From positions 558,001-622,000 of the forward strand of contig CP085827.1 of NCBI GenBank assembly GCA_020809705.1: a DNA stretch of 64,000 nucleotides. Direction: 5' to 3'. Within the stretch, counting starts at the first letter, position 1, and the number at the start of each line of letters is the position of its first letter. Source of the stretch: Calonectria ilicicola. Its lineage: Eukaryota > Ascomycota > Sordariomycetes > Hypocreales > Nectriaceae. The notes beneath the pieces are model-generated. The model was not told the origin of the DNA, made no database searches, and saw only the letters and a program-made list of their open reading frames with translations. Shown here one piece after another: positions 30,996 through 41,611 of the stretch. The translations under genes were made by a program, and so were the position numbers.

Positions 30996-33543
30996 ATGCG
31001 GCTTCTAGTCATCGTTCTTGCGCCTTTCCTTTTCCTGGCCACAAGATTATACTTGATCATGACCATCATCGGCTCGTCGTCCTTACCTTCTGAGTGTGTT
31101 GGGTCTCGTCTCCAACGCTTTCACGTCCTGCCTCCCCTGGGGGATCACGCTGGCCATGGCAGCGAGCATGGACATGCGCATGAGCCTACTCTCGAGCCAA
31201 CCCTCGACCCGGCTTTTCTAGCCTCGTCGTCTGTCGTCACCCTTCCTGCTGGCTCTTTTTTTGTCGACAGCTACGACCTTGTGCGTTCCATACCGCCTCT
31301 CCACCTCTACCTTTTGTGTCTTGTCTTGTCTTGTCTTGTCTTGTCTTGTCTTGTCTTGTCTTGTCTTGTCTTGTCTTGTCTTGTCTTGTCTTGGTCATGA
31401 TCATGCTGATGGTGGTGTGCGACTTGTGAAACAACTGTTCCGATTCCAGCCTCCTCCACCACACAATTTTCAACCAGCCACGGTTATCACGCTCGGCAGC
31501 TCCCTTCTTTCTCCCCAAGTCATCTCTCCCATCATCGCTCGTTTCCAAGAAACTGATGATTTCTGGGACCGCTCCTTTTTGTTTCACTATTTTTGTTTTG
31601 GATGCCGTCGAACCAGACCACATTGCGCCCGCCTTTTCTCAATACCTTCTTGAGCTTGGGGTCCGCCGAGTCGCCTTTGTCCAGTCCCGTCCGGAATACG
31701 GATTGCGGGAGGGCCCTTATATGACATCGCCCTCCGGTCTTGCCCGCGTTCGGAAGCTTTTCCTAGACTCGCACGCCGCCTTTGTCGCGTCCCTGGTGCA
31801 GTCATCAGATTCCCAAGAGTATTTTACACCCACCATTGAATCCACCCATTGCATTTCTTTGCTGGCTCTCCACCAACCACCAACCATCTACTGGGAGCTG
31901 ACCAAAAGGTCCACGATGCTGACTTGGGCTATAGAATTCGCTACCTCAACGCAGCAACTGCTGAGGCTGCTCCAAACTTGGCAATCGGTGTCCCATCTCG
32001 CCTTAATTACTCCCCCACCCTGCAAAAGCCGCTCAATGGCCTTAGAGTTGCCATAAAGGACAATATCGATATTGCTGGGTCCTCTCGGGCCTACGGAGAG
32101 TTTTATAGCATGTCCTCCAAGACCGCTCCGGCTATTCAGAAACTCATCAATCTTGGCGCCGTAATCGTGGGTAAGACGGCCATGAGCCAATTTGCAGACG
32201 CTGAGGACCCCACGGGGGATTTTGTTGACTTTCATGCCCCGTGGAACCCCCGAGGGGACGGAAATCTCAGCCCTGGAGGTAGCAGTTTCGGATCTGGTGT
32301 TGCCGCGGGTACTTATGATTGGATTGACTTCACCGTTGGGACAGACAGTGAGTTTCACCCACATATCTAACTGCGTTGCGCAGCATGACATAAAGTGATG
32401 CTTATAATATAAAGCTGGAGCAAGCGTAAGGCAGCCCGCCGCTAGTCAGTCAGTCTATGGATTCCGCCCTTCGCGCGGGGCCCTCAGTCTGGATGGAACA
32501 CTCGTAATACACAGGTATGTAATTAAGTCCGCGAAAATGATTCATTAGCTTGTGGCTGAGTGTTTTCCTTTTCTCCTTGGTCTTCACAGGGATCTAGATG
32601 CTACTGGAATTTTGTCGAGCAAATTTGACATCGTTGATCTCGTTTCCCAACATTGGTTTAATACCTCAGTAATAAACAAGGCATTACCGACAAAAAAGCC
32701 CCCCAAGCTCATTTACCCTGAACATCTCTACATCGATTTGGATGAAGATACAAAAGCTGCTTACGACTTAGTTGTGGCCGCTCTAGAGAAGGTTCTTGGC
32801 GTTCAGCGCCAGGTAATTGACTTTGGTCGCGAATGGGCCGAGAAAGGCAGGGCTGAGAAATATGAAGACTATTTTGAGCCGGTAAGCCTACTGATTGGAA
32901 GTAATGTGACACCTTTTCTGACCATTTCTCCAGGTTTTCAATGATTATGTGGTGTGGGGCCAGTACCATGGAAGGGCCTCATTCCGCGATGAGTACCAGG
33001 CTAAATTCGGTCGCCCACCCTACGTGAACCCGCTTACTCAGCTGCGATGGAAACGCGGCTCGGAAATGTCAACCGAACACTTTGATATGATTCAATCTAA
33101 ACGGCAGGAGTTTCAAAACTTTATTGAGAGCATTTTTGGACACAACGCTATCATGGTTACTCCGTTTAAATCTGGGGAACCCGAGGCTCGTGACATCTAC
33201 AGAGCGGAGTAAGTGAGAAACTACAATATTTGCTAAAATTGCTTCTAACATCTCATCTCATCTTGAAAGACCACTTTTGAGAGGCCTTGATGAATTTGGA
33301 TGAGGACTTAGACCAGCTTTTCAAAGTCCGATGGTCGGTCAACCTGAGATTGTCTTTCCTGGTTTGTACCTATGCCATGCACTAGTTTCGCGTTCTTATC
33401 AAGTCGTAGTCCATCAGTTGCCAGTTCTTTCAGATATAAGCCTGAGAGACGAGACGCATGGAGTCATTCCCTCACTCATTGGATCTACAGGCGAGTGCAT
33501 GCTTGCTGGTTTGGGTGGACTTGGAGGAGTTAACAGGTTGTAG
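30996..33543 (+). pseudogene. Amidase-signature family gene, disrupted
   Basis: Exons traced: 30996-31280, 31450-31818, 31935-32347, 32415-32514, 32590-32881, 32934-33208 and 33270-33543. The N-terminus is hydrophobic (LLVIVLAPFLFLATRLYL). Amidase-signature elements are VAIKDNIDIAG with the catalytic Lys, PGGSSFGSG with the cis-Ser region, and DTGASVRQPA with the nucleophilic Ser (TGGS changed to TGAS). Two lesions: in exon 2 the frame changes inside a T-rich run near 31575-31590 (DFWDRSFL continues as FVLDAVEPDHIAP only after a one-base shift), and exon 7 reads LDEFG-TGA-GLRPAFQSPMVGQPEIVFP, the TGA being 33301-33303 where homologues would be expected to carry Trp. The C-terminus after that is poorly matched. 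The family hydrolyses amides. Confidence 0.72.
31318..31393. repeat. (TTGTC)n microsatellite
   Basis: Fourteen perfect TTGTC units at 31321-31390 plus partial units, lying inside the proposed first intron (31281-31449) of the amidase gene. Read as protein it would give a repeating CLVLS chain, which is not credible. Confidence 0.95.
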
Positions 33544-34681
33544 GTATGGACCTTGCTTTGCTGAGTATCACGGGTAGACTCATGAAAGAGCTTAGGCTTT
33601 CTAAGACAGTTCTGACTAGGCCTTCTCCTTTCCCTCTTCAAGCATGAAAGTGATTAATGCAGCCCAGGGGGTTTTCCGGTGGCTCTATCCAATAAGTTAG
33701 CCATGTTAAATGCAAGATACTCGATGCAATATCATATTACTCGACGCAACTGTGAATTTTCACAAACAAGCGATCAAAGTTACGACAAAAGTATCTCGAT
33801 TAGGTCTGTAAACGGAGGAAAAAGAGGCACGTATTGTAAGCACACGTGTGGCTCAGTGGACTGAATTCCATCTTATCCATTGATCAACTAACCTCCTTCA
33901 GCCACTGTACCCTTGGAACTACCACTTCTCTCCCTTGGACCATTGTTTTTGTTGAATCCCATGCTGCGGCCCCTCTCCACCATCTCCTCTGAAACCTTCT
34001 TCCGAGCACTTCTGCCGCCAAACTGGTCGTCATTCATCCAAGAAATCCATGGCTTCTCATCTGGCTGAGAGATCTAGCTGTCAGTTCTGCCATGGTGCTG
34101 GCCGCGATGGTTTCGAATTCTTTAAAGCCGCTGAATCCTTAAATATCCTTTTCCAAGGCTGTTCTTTCGTGGAAGGAGCCGAAAGAAAATCGTTGGTGGC
34201 ATTCGTGTTATCTACAGGATATTAGCCTGGAACTGCGATACGAGATTACTAGAAAAAACCCATGCTTAAGGGATTTTTTCTATCCGATTCAGCTTTGTTG
34301 AGTTTGAACAAAGCATTCGCGGTAATGAACGAACAGGGCCGTCCCGATATTGTATTCGACAACTTGTACAAACCCATTTCAAGTGAGATGAGGATGGGAT
34401 TTAAGAAACTTAGCGAGTCTACTTATTGATTGATAGAGGGTCCCGATGTACTGCAGTTACTTGATTGGAAACAATTAAAAGTTCAGGTATTATTTGGGAT
34501 AGATTCAATCCTAATGACACCCGAGAACTAGAGTGTATATTCAAATCCAATTACATCTAGCAATCTAGAATGCTGCTTATCCAGGGCACTCATATGATCA
34601 AAAATGAAAACAGTTTATCAAATCACATGTGCGATTGATATTGGGACTTTGTCAAATTATATACATTGAATATCGGCTAAC
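33544..34681. other. Spacer with unidentified coding-like fragments
   Basis: Three short frames look more protein-like than their surroundings. On the minus strand, 34073-33888 reads QPDEKPWISWMNDDQFGG and a basic tail to TAG. On the plus strand, 34049-34225 (MASHLAERSSCQFCHGAG...) and 34262-34429 (NKAFAVMNEQGRPDIVFDN...) are open. I could not join them by introns or recognise a family, and the opposite orientations overlap. They may be relics of a lost gene or chance frames. Confidence 0.3.
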
Positions 34682-36148
34682 TTATTTTCCCTTTGTCTGT
34701 TGGATCCAATGAATCGCCTCGAGAAGATACGGTACCTATTTTTTGTTAGATTGCATGTAGAAAATTGATTGACATTAATGCAATGTAGGAACAACTTACA
34801 AATCTTTCTGGTGACTCCGTTGCTGGGAAGTGGCCAAGCCCTTTCATAGATTTGAACATGGCTCCTGGGATCTTTGCAGCGGTCGCCTGGCTCATCTCGG
34901 GCGTAGTACTCCAGTCGAATTCTCCTGTAAGAAAATAGATTGGGCATTCTTTCACATTGATACTTCCCACACGGTCCCGAGCGTCGAAACCACCAAAGTA
35001 GAAATCAAGGTCCCCATGAAAGATGCCGTATGCCTGAGCACTGTAAAGGTGCCAAATGAGCTCCTTGTTGATCTTTGGTGCGTTTGGCGCCATCATCCCA
35101 TAAATCCAATCCGGATTGAACAGAGACTGGTTGACTGTGGGTGACTTGTCGTTGAATTGCCTCTTCATTGTCAAGTAGTCACATCCTTGCAGTGGAATAG
35201 TTCCTCCTGCACCCACTTCTTTTGCACGGATGGCTACCGCAACGCAAATCTGACCCGCCATAGATGCCCCGCAAACAATAGGCTTATTGAGCTTGAGAAC
35301 TTTGATTACTTCGCGGATGGCACCAACGTACGACTCCTCCGTGTTTGTGTGGTTGCCTGGGATGTGGTGTTCACCAGGGAAGCTTCTTCCGTGAGCGGGA
35401 AGATCGAAAGCAATCATGGTGCACTCCTTTCTCATCCGAGGATCGTTCATCACGCCATGATATTGGCGGCTGTCACTTCCCGCAGTGTGAAGGAAGACAA
35501 TCTCCTGCGGGCCGTCGCCGCTGGTTTCATAAAAGACCTTGCTCTTTCCCCAAACCGGAGTGTTGATGAAGATGTATTTACCAGTGATATGATCCTCTTC
35601 GATGGAAGCTTGCTCATCTTCTTGTATCGGGCCGTGGAGACCATAGCGGATCAACTCTAAAAGGCGGGTCGTTAGGTGTGCATACTGAGCATGCTTTAGT
35701 TAATCACCCTAGACTCCAGCACCGGCTTAAACGATATTCATGCCCTAAAACACGAGATATTAGGCCTTAATTTCTATTTATATTCAAAGGTTAATAAGGA
35801 AACGCTTACTTGTATTCCGACGAAGCTGGTGTATGGGGCCTTGGGATTTGGAGAAAAGAACTTTTCCCACTGGTCGGGGCGAGCCAGCAAAATGAAATCA
35901 GCCTTTGTCGAGGGACCAGATGAAACCAGTGTCTCCTTATTCGGCTTGACACTAACCAAAATGGTTTCATCAGATCCAGAAGACTGGACGCCCATCGTGA
36001 CCGTCTCATGAATAGCTTCAGTATCAATGAAAGCCTGCCACTGAGGGTCATTATTCAACGAGTCGTTCAGCGAAGCCAAGGATGACCCAATGGCGGTAGG
36101 AAGACATGACCATGTATCAGAAACTGAACTTTTTCCATTGCTAGACAT
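34682..36148 (-). CDS. SCP2-like domain fused to alpha/beta hydrolase
   Basis: Exons 36148-35810, 35654-34800 and 34735-34682 give 415 residues; introns 35655-35809 (GTAAGC...TTTTAGAG) and 34736-34799 (GTAAGT...ATAG). Residues 1-110 (QWQAFIDTEAIHETVTMGV, then KADFILLARPDQWEKFF) resemble an SCP2-like lipid-carrier domain. Residues from about 125 form an alpha/beta hydrolase: VFLHTAGSDSRQYHG as oxyanion strand, CGASMAGQ with nucleophile Ser 244 and GLGHFPATES with His 388. The acid is probably in FLTGEFDWST. The first intron is long for this window and its acceptor was chosen as the second of two adjacent AGs to keep frame. Substrate unknown; the fused domain may present a hydrophobic ligand. 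Confidence 0.8.
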
Positions 36149-37541
36149 GATGATGATGAACTATAGATAAGGATAACTAGTTTGGGAGAAACAACGTTGA
36201 GAAGAATCGGAGGTTTAGATCTGGCGATGGATTATTCTCGAAACCATATCGGGGAAAGCGGCGATATTTATAATTATTAACCCAAACTTAGACAGACAAA
36301 TTAAAATTCCGTAAAATAGGTAGTGAAACCAAAGGTTCGTCATCGACACCTCAGTCTCTCGTGATACATCCCCTCCATGATCTACCTGGATACCACATAC
36401 CCCGCACTTCCAAGCACATCTTGGCATCGCATTTCCCACTGTTGCACGGCAAGCGGGGATAACTCACATTGAATCGGCGTTTTAAGCATAGTGTCGGCCT
36501 CAGTAAGTCGGCTTCTTGAGGAATTGCATGTTTCGTCCGGGAATATTTGTATGGGGACTACATTCCGAGGAGTGAGACACCCGGAGTTTAAGAAGACCCG
36601 TCGTATCGAGCGGCACTGGGATGATCACTGTCGCACCGATCGTCCCTTTGTCCGGCATTAACCACCTCAATGTAACCATGGTATTTGGACCAGACAAAAT
36701 GAAGCCCCTGGCAGTAGTTCACCAGCTTTCAATACAACTCAGTTACATCAGTCGACAATTGGCACACTGCCATGTGTGAACATTGCGGTTCCTTGTCCAT
36801 TACTTCCTCTGGCGTGTTTGAATTCTCTGCCAAAATAAGTTCCCATTTGATCCGATTGGACCGTGTGATAGTTGGTTAACTCGAACTTTACACTTTTAGC
36901 CAGCAACACTATTCATATCGAATGGAGAGCATGGCAAGCCGATTTTCTTACTAATGTGAATATGATAATTTGTATTATATATGAGATGGAATCCTTTCTC
37001 TCTATTTTCCCCTGCCCTAGGATGTATGCAGAGCAATTATTGTCCCTTCTATCTCAGTAATCCTATTGTGCGAACCGATGTTGATTGGTGTGGGATGTGA
37101 GAATGGCGCTAGTAAAATGTAAAACTTGGAATCATTGGCTCCCAAGGCGACAGGTTGTACCGAAGTTCCTGGTGTGTCACCACAGGCGTCGGATTTCGAG
37201 TAAGCTTACGAGGTTTGCTAAAGGGCTAAAGAAAGAACGAGAAAAGCACAAATGAATTTAGTGTGGATATAATGCGAACTCAACGCTCCCAAATTATTTC
37301 CATAGGTCGATTCTGGCGCGTTCCATACTTGCTATCCAGTGTAAGAGGAAGATGCTTGCAATAGCTCGGTCGCGTAAATGATGGCACTTTTGTTCGATCA
37401 TGAAGTATAATATATGTAGATAAAACTCCTAATTCGATTCGTTAAAATAATCGACTTGCAAAATGACAGCTTGACGCTCTCGGGATATCTCTAATTGTAC
37501 ATGATAAAAACATCATTCGTTTTCTCGTCATTTGGGTATCT
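36149..37541. other. Intergenic, no supported gene
   Basis: Contains the promoter of the SCP2-hydrolase gene (TTTATAATTA near 36263 on the minus side) and an AT-rich stretch; small frames show no domain. Confidence 0.5.
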
Positions 37542-38296
37542 TTAAAGGGCCTCCTTGGACGCGGCTGCTGGAAATTTCGAAGCGACTTTTAAATGCTCGG
37601 GGGTGCCTAGCGCCACCATTTTCTTTCCGTAGGCCTTGTAGGCCACCTTGCGATCGCAGTTGGTGCAGATGTGGGTGATGTTGCTGTTCCAGTGCTTCGC
37701 GTAGGGCGCGACGGCGCCGGCTAATGTGGTGAGGAAGAGTGTTGTTGCGGTGATGCTGGGCGATTGATTGGTTAGCGCAAGTCCAGAGCTGAAGAAGGGC
37801 TGAAGTGGTGGGGGAGGGGTCTGTCTTACTGTGTGACGTAGGAGGCATCTTTCTTGATGCGTGTCACGACGCGGCGGCAGCAAAACGGGCAGTCGACGGT
37901 GTCTGGCTGTTCGCCGAGGAGGTTTAGAGGTGTGACGGTCTCGAGGATGGGAGAAGGGGCCGGGCTGGACTCGACGGGGATCAGGCCTTCGCTGGCTTTG
38001 TCGTCGGGGATGACGACTTCGGGGAGATCATCTTCGGGGGCGATGGGGTGGAAGGTGTTGAGGGTTCTGCACACATGATATTAGACAAAAAAAAAGGAGA
38101 GAGAGGGACGATTGAGAAATGCATACTGGGAGTATCTCGCGACTTGAATATTTCCAGTTGGCGAAGACACCTCATCGTGCTTGAAGTCGAGAGGCCGGTT
38201 GTTGGGTGTGGCCTGGGAGCTGACGGCGTAGGATGGCGGCGGTGAAGTTGGGCACGATGATGGCGCCGACACGTCGTAGGTGGATGTTGGTGCCAT
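37542..38296 (-). CDS. LITAF-domain membrane-associated protein
   Basis: Exons 38296-38127, 38066-37830 and 37755-37542 (introns 38067-38126 and 37756-37829) encode 206 residues. The first half is Pro/Ser-rich and disordered (SCPTSPPPSYAVSSQ contains a PPSY motif that could bind WW domains). The C-terminal half is a LITAF zinc domain: DCPFCCRR and HICTNCDRKVAYK supply two C-x2-C knuckles around a hydrophobic helix (TATTLFLTTLAGAVAPY) that inserts into the membrane face. LITAF proteins sit on endosomal or lysosomal membranes in animals; the fungal role is not defined. Splicing within the domain restores the expected spacing. Confidence 0.87.
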
Positions 38297-39212
38297 GATT
38301 GTGATTCTCAGTTGTGTCTTGGGCGATGAGAGCGAAGATGACTGACTGATGGGTAAACTTGACAAATTCCAGTAGTTTGATCTGGGAGCGACATTCAGTT
38401 ATATCTATCAACTACCCACTCCGCAGCATCTTGCCCTATCAGGCAATTCTGCTTCTGCGTAGCGAACGAACGGTGGCCGTGGCGGGCTGAAGGATCAACT
38501 GGGACGTCAGCAAGTGCTCAGCCCTGGCGGCACCACTTCCAAATTTGTGCTGGCTCCAGCGAACAACGCTGCTGATCCAGGGCCCAGGTGGGGTCCATGG
38601 GGGGATGCGCAGCCACGCTAAGGCCCTGTATGGCCCTGCTGTGACCCTGTTGTGGCCCTGTTATGGTGGGTTTGTGGTGGGTGCGTGGTGGGGGCCTCAT
38701 TGGTCAGCTCGCAAAAACCCTTCCTCTTCCAGCAGATCAACAACCAACAGTCATGGTTGTGCCACTTTATCGCCCTTGCCACCCTGCGATAATCCATAAA
38801 GTAACAATTTACCAAGGAACGCGGGCATATGGGGGCCTTTGCGAGAATTCGCCCTTGCATTATCTGCATATGGCAAAAACTATGCGAATCGACAGATGAA
38901 CCATCCATTGCTTGCTGAGCCATGCATAGTACACTTTTAGTTGGGGCTGGGTTCCTCGCCGCGCAAGCCCTCCCTGTCAGCCAGTGTGCCGATTGTCCGT
39001 TCGCCCTAAATTTACTACGTCACATGTTGGTGTGCATCAGGCAGTTCAAAGCCTGGGAGGAAAAAAAAAAAAGAGATCTACTAAATCTCGGGTTTATCAT
39101 CATCTTGGTCCTAACATCCGTATATTAATTCCTCATACCTGCCGCTATGATGCTCTGATGCTGAATACGCGCGTGCGACACCTCAATTCTCAACAACATT
39201 CCACGCCACCCA
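38297..39212. other. Intergenic, no supported gene
   Basis: Promoter side of the LITAF gene and 3' flank of the aminotransferase gene. A purine run (A13, about 39061-39073) is present. Confidence 0.5.
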
Positions 39213-40598
39213 TCATGTAGCCGTAACCTCGTTCAAAGCGGCCAACAATATATCTGCGTGCTTTTTCTCAAAAGTAAGCATTGGACGCAGCCTGATGGAC
39301 TGCTCCCCACTCGTTCCGACGATAACTCCACGCCGCCGCAGAGCCGCGACAACCTGGTTTCGCTGGTCGGGACTCGCTAGGTCCCACGCGACGATGGTTC
39401 CTTGGCCCCTCAAATTGCCAAACGACTCGGGCTTGCGCTTTGCGAGATCGCCCATCTTTTCCATGATGTAAGCGCCCACCTCCTCCGCTTGCTTCACGAG
39501 GTTCTTGGCCTCCATCTCTTTAATAATGGCCTTGGCCAGGATCGCGCGACAAGGATCTCCAAGCCACGTGTTGAACAGCCTCAGCGCGACCTCGGGTCTG
39601 AACGCCGCGTCTGAAAAGTAGTAGCCGGCCGCCTGGAACTTTTTGGAAAACGTCACAATGTCGGGCGGCGACGCGAGCTCCCAGTGCTCGTGGCCCCAAA
39701 ATTTACCCGTTGCACCGACGCCTGTTTGCACCTCGTCGACGATAAAGGCCATGCCCTTGGACTTTGCGATTTCCTGGAGCCCCTTGAAGAAGGATGGGGA
39801 TGCGTGGTTGTCGCCGCCTTCAGACTGAATCGGCTCGACAATCATAGCAGCCACGGGACAGTGCCACGAAGACACAATCTCCTTGACCTTTTCCAGACAT
39901 CGCTGCTCTTCTTGTTCATTTTCTTTTTGGAATTGCTCTCGAGGATATTTTAATCGGGGGAACTCAGCCTGCGGCCAATCAAAGGCGGGAATGTCCATCT
40001 TGTGCGCCACCTTTGTCCTGGTTGCGCTCAAGCTTCCAAAGCCGCGCCCGTGGAAGCCCGACGCAAACGACAAGACAGCCAATTTGGGCGATCCGGGAGA
40101 CTGATTTAGCATGCACGACTTTTGCTCCTCGTCTGTCCACGAATTTCTGTGGCGGTACCAGATAAAGGCCGCCTTGAACGCTCCCTCGATTGCGTCGCTG
40201 CCGCTCAAGGCCATCCACACGTGCGACATTCCTGGAGGTGCCACCTTGAGGATTCCATCCTTGAGAATTTTGGTGTAGTCGTGGCGAGGGAAGAATCCTG
40301 TGGCGGGTCGGTTGATCATGGAGCTGATCATTTCTGGGCTAGTAGCTGCTGCGCGTAGCCGAGGGTTGTTGTAGCCCACAGGTATGCTGGCGATTTGAGA
40401 ATATGCGTCCAGGTATGTGTTGCCATCAATATCAACCAGGTAATTGCCCCGGGAGCTCTCATAGTCGGCGACAACAGTCACAGTTCGGGCGTCTAGCACA
40501 CCATTCAGCTCTGCTTGAGCGGCTGTCCCTCGAGGCCCAGGGACCTCGGTCTTGATGGAAGGGCCATCTGGTTCACCAAGATCGGAGCAAGATGTCAT
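39213..40598 (-). CDS. 4-aminobutyrate (GABA) aminotransferase-like, class III
   Basis: A single exon of 461 residues, full length. PLP class III aminotransferase features: SGSDAIEGAFKAAF for cofactor phosphate, FASGFHGRGFGSLSATRTK, MIVEPIQSEGGDNHAS, FIVDEVQTGVGATGKFWG with the Asp that binds the pyridine nitrogen, and TFSKKFQAAGYY with the Schiff-base Lys. These match eukaryotic GABA transaminase (yeast Uga1, Aspergillus GatA type), which converts GABA and 2-oxoglutarate to succinic semialdehyde and glutamate. There is no clear mitochondrial presequence, agreeing with a cytosolic fungal form. Codon use is C/G-rich at third positions. It may be a paralogue rather than the housekeeping copy. 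Confidence 0.9.
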   Translation of the reverse strand: MTSCSDLGEPDGPSIKTEVPGPRGTAAQAELNGVLDARTVTVVADYESSRGNYLVDIDGNTYLDAYSQIASIPVGYNNPRLRAAATSPEMISSMINRPATGFFPRHDYTKILKDGILKVAPPGMSHVWMALSGSDAIEGAFKAAFIWYRHRNSWTDEEQKSCMLNQSPGSPKLAVLSFASGFHGRGFGSLSATRTKVAHKMDIPAFDWPQAEFPRLKYPREQFQKENEQEEQRCLEKVKEIVSSWHCPVAAMIVEPIQSEGGDNHASPSFFKGLQEIAKSKGMAFIVDEVQTGVGATGKFWGHEHWELASPPDIVTFSKKFQAAGYYFSDAAFRPEVALRLFNTWLGDPCRAILAKAIIKEMEAKNLVKQAEEVGAYIMEKMGDLAKRKPESFGNLRGQGTIVAWDLASPDQRNQVVAALRRRGVIVGTSGEQSIRLRPMLTFEKKHADILLAALNEVTAT

Positions 40599-40726
40599 GA
40601 TGTGAACGATGATGCAGTATCTATGAGAATGAGAATGATATGTCCAATTGGCCTTGCAGTAGAATGGCTTTTCACAGTCCTTTGAAAACGACGAACAGCG
40701 TTCCTTACCCCGCCTCCAACACGTCG

Positions 40727-40734
40727 TTTATATA
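40727..40734 (-). promoter_or_regulatory. TATA box of the GABA aminotransferase-like gene
   Basis: TATATAAA on the minus strand, about 130 bp upstream of the ATG at 40598. Confidence 0.5.
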
Positions 40735-41611
40735 GCAAAATTTCCAGAGTGCCGCATGTCTCTGAGCTTGGACGGAAGCATGGCTCGTGACGCCGCCATG
40801 ACGCCCTACGTGTAGTCCGAAGTAAGCCGGCCGTCGCTAGGAGCGCGGGGTAACACCCGACGTGCCGCTCTGTGTGAGCCGAAACTACGCGGCGCGGGGC
40901 CGCGAATGAACATGGACATCCTCATGCATCTAACTCGGACGGTGGGTCTAACCTCAAGGGTTGTGCGTCGCGAGAGCTTGGTTTGCCGGATGAGAGGACG
41001 AGTGGTTGGTGTTTGGTGAGGGGCTCAAAGTGTTGTCCGGGGTAGGATTGTGCGGCTGCCACCAGCAACGGTGCATCGCACCCGCTTTGAGTGTAGTCTG
41101 GCTCGATAGAAAGGTAGATATTTTCCGTTTGCATCCATCGAAAAGGTATACCATTAGCAATTTTACATTTTATTGATGCTTTGGATGCTGGTGAAATTTG
41201 CATAAATAATGATTGAGCTGGAGGATGTAATTATTATTGAGTTTTCCCGGGCGCACACATACAATCCAAGATCCAAGATATTTCTAAAAAGAAAAAAATT
41301 AAATAAAAATAAAACAATTTGTAAGATTAGTTATAATAAAATAAAATATTATTTATTATTTTCTTGGGATTCTTCTAGAATTGCTAAAGTTACATGATTT
41401 CATGTGTGCACTGCACCTAGCAAAATATATGTGTGCACAGAGAAAAACTCTTATCATTCTACTATCTGGGTTTAGAAAAATTTGGTATCAACAAACTCAG
41501 ATACTTTGCCAACCGAATTTAGTCCCAGAGACTAGCTCTCTTGCATTTGAAGAACAAAGATTCTTTCGAGCTGCTCTTTTAGGGTATACTGACATCACCA
41601 CATAATAAGGA
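40735..41611. other. Intergenic; right part strongly AT-rich
   Basis: No gene supported. From about 41.27 to 41.37 kb the sequence is nearly all A/T, just downstream of the polyketide synthase relic. Confidence 0.5.

Noticed and set aside
30996..31400. Protein with CLVLS repeats
   Set aside because: The repeats are the translated (TTGTC)n microsatellite; splice sites at 31281 and 31449 remove it as an intron.
29400..33543. Genome-wide recoding of UGA as tryptophan
   Set aside because: Other genes in the window (for example the patatin-like, formamidase and aminotransferase neighbourhood) use TGA as terminator or TGG for Trp normally, so recoding is not needed.
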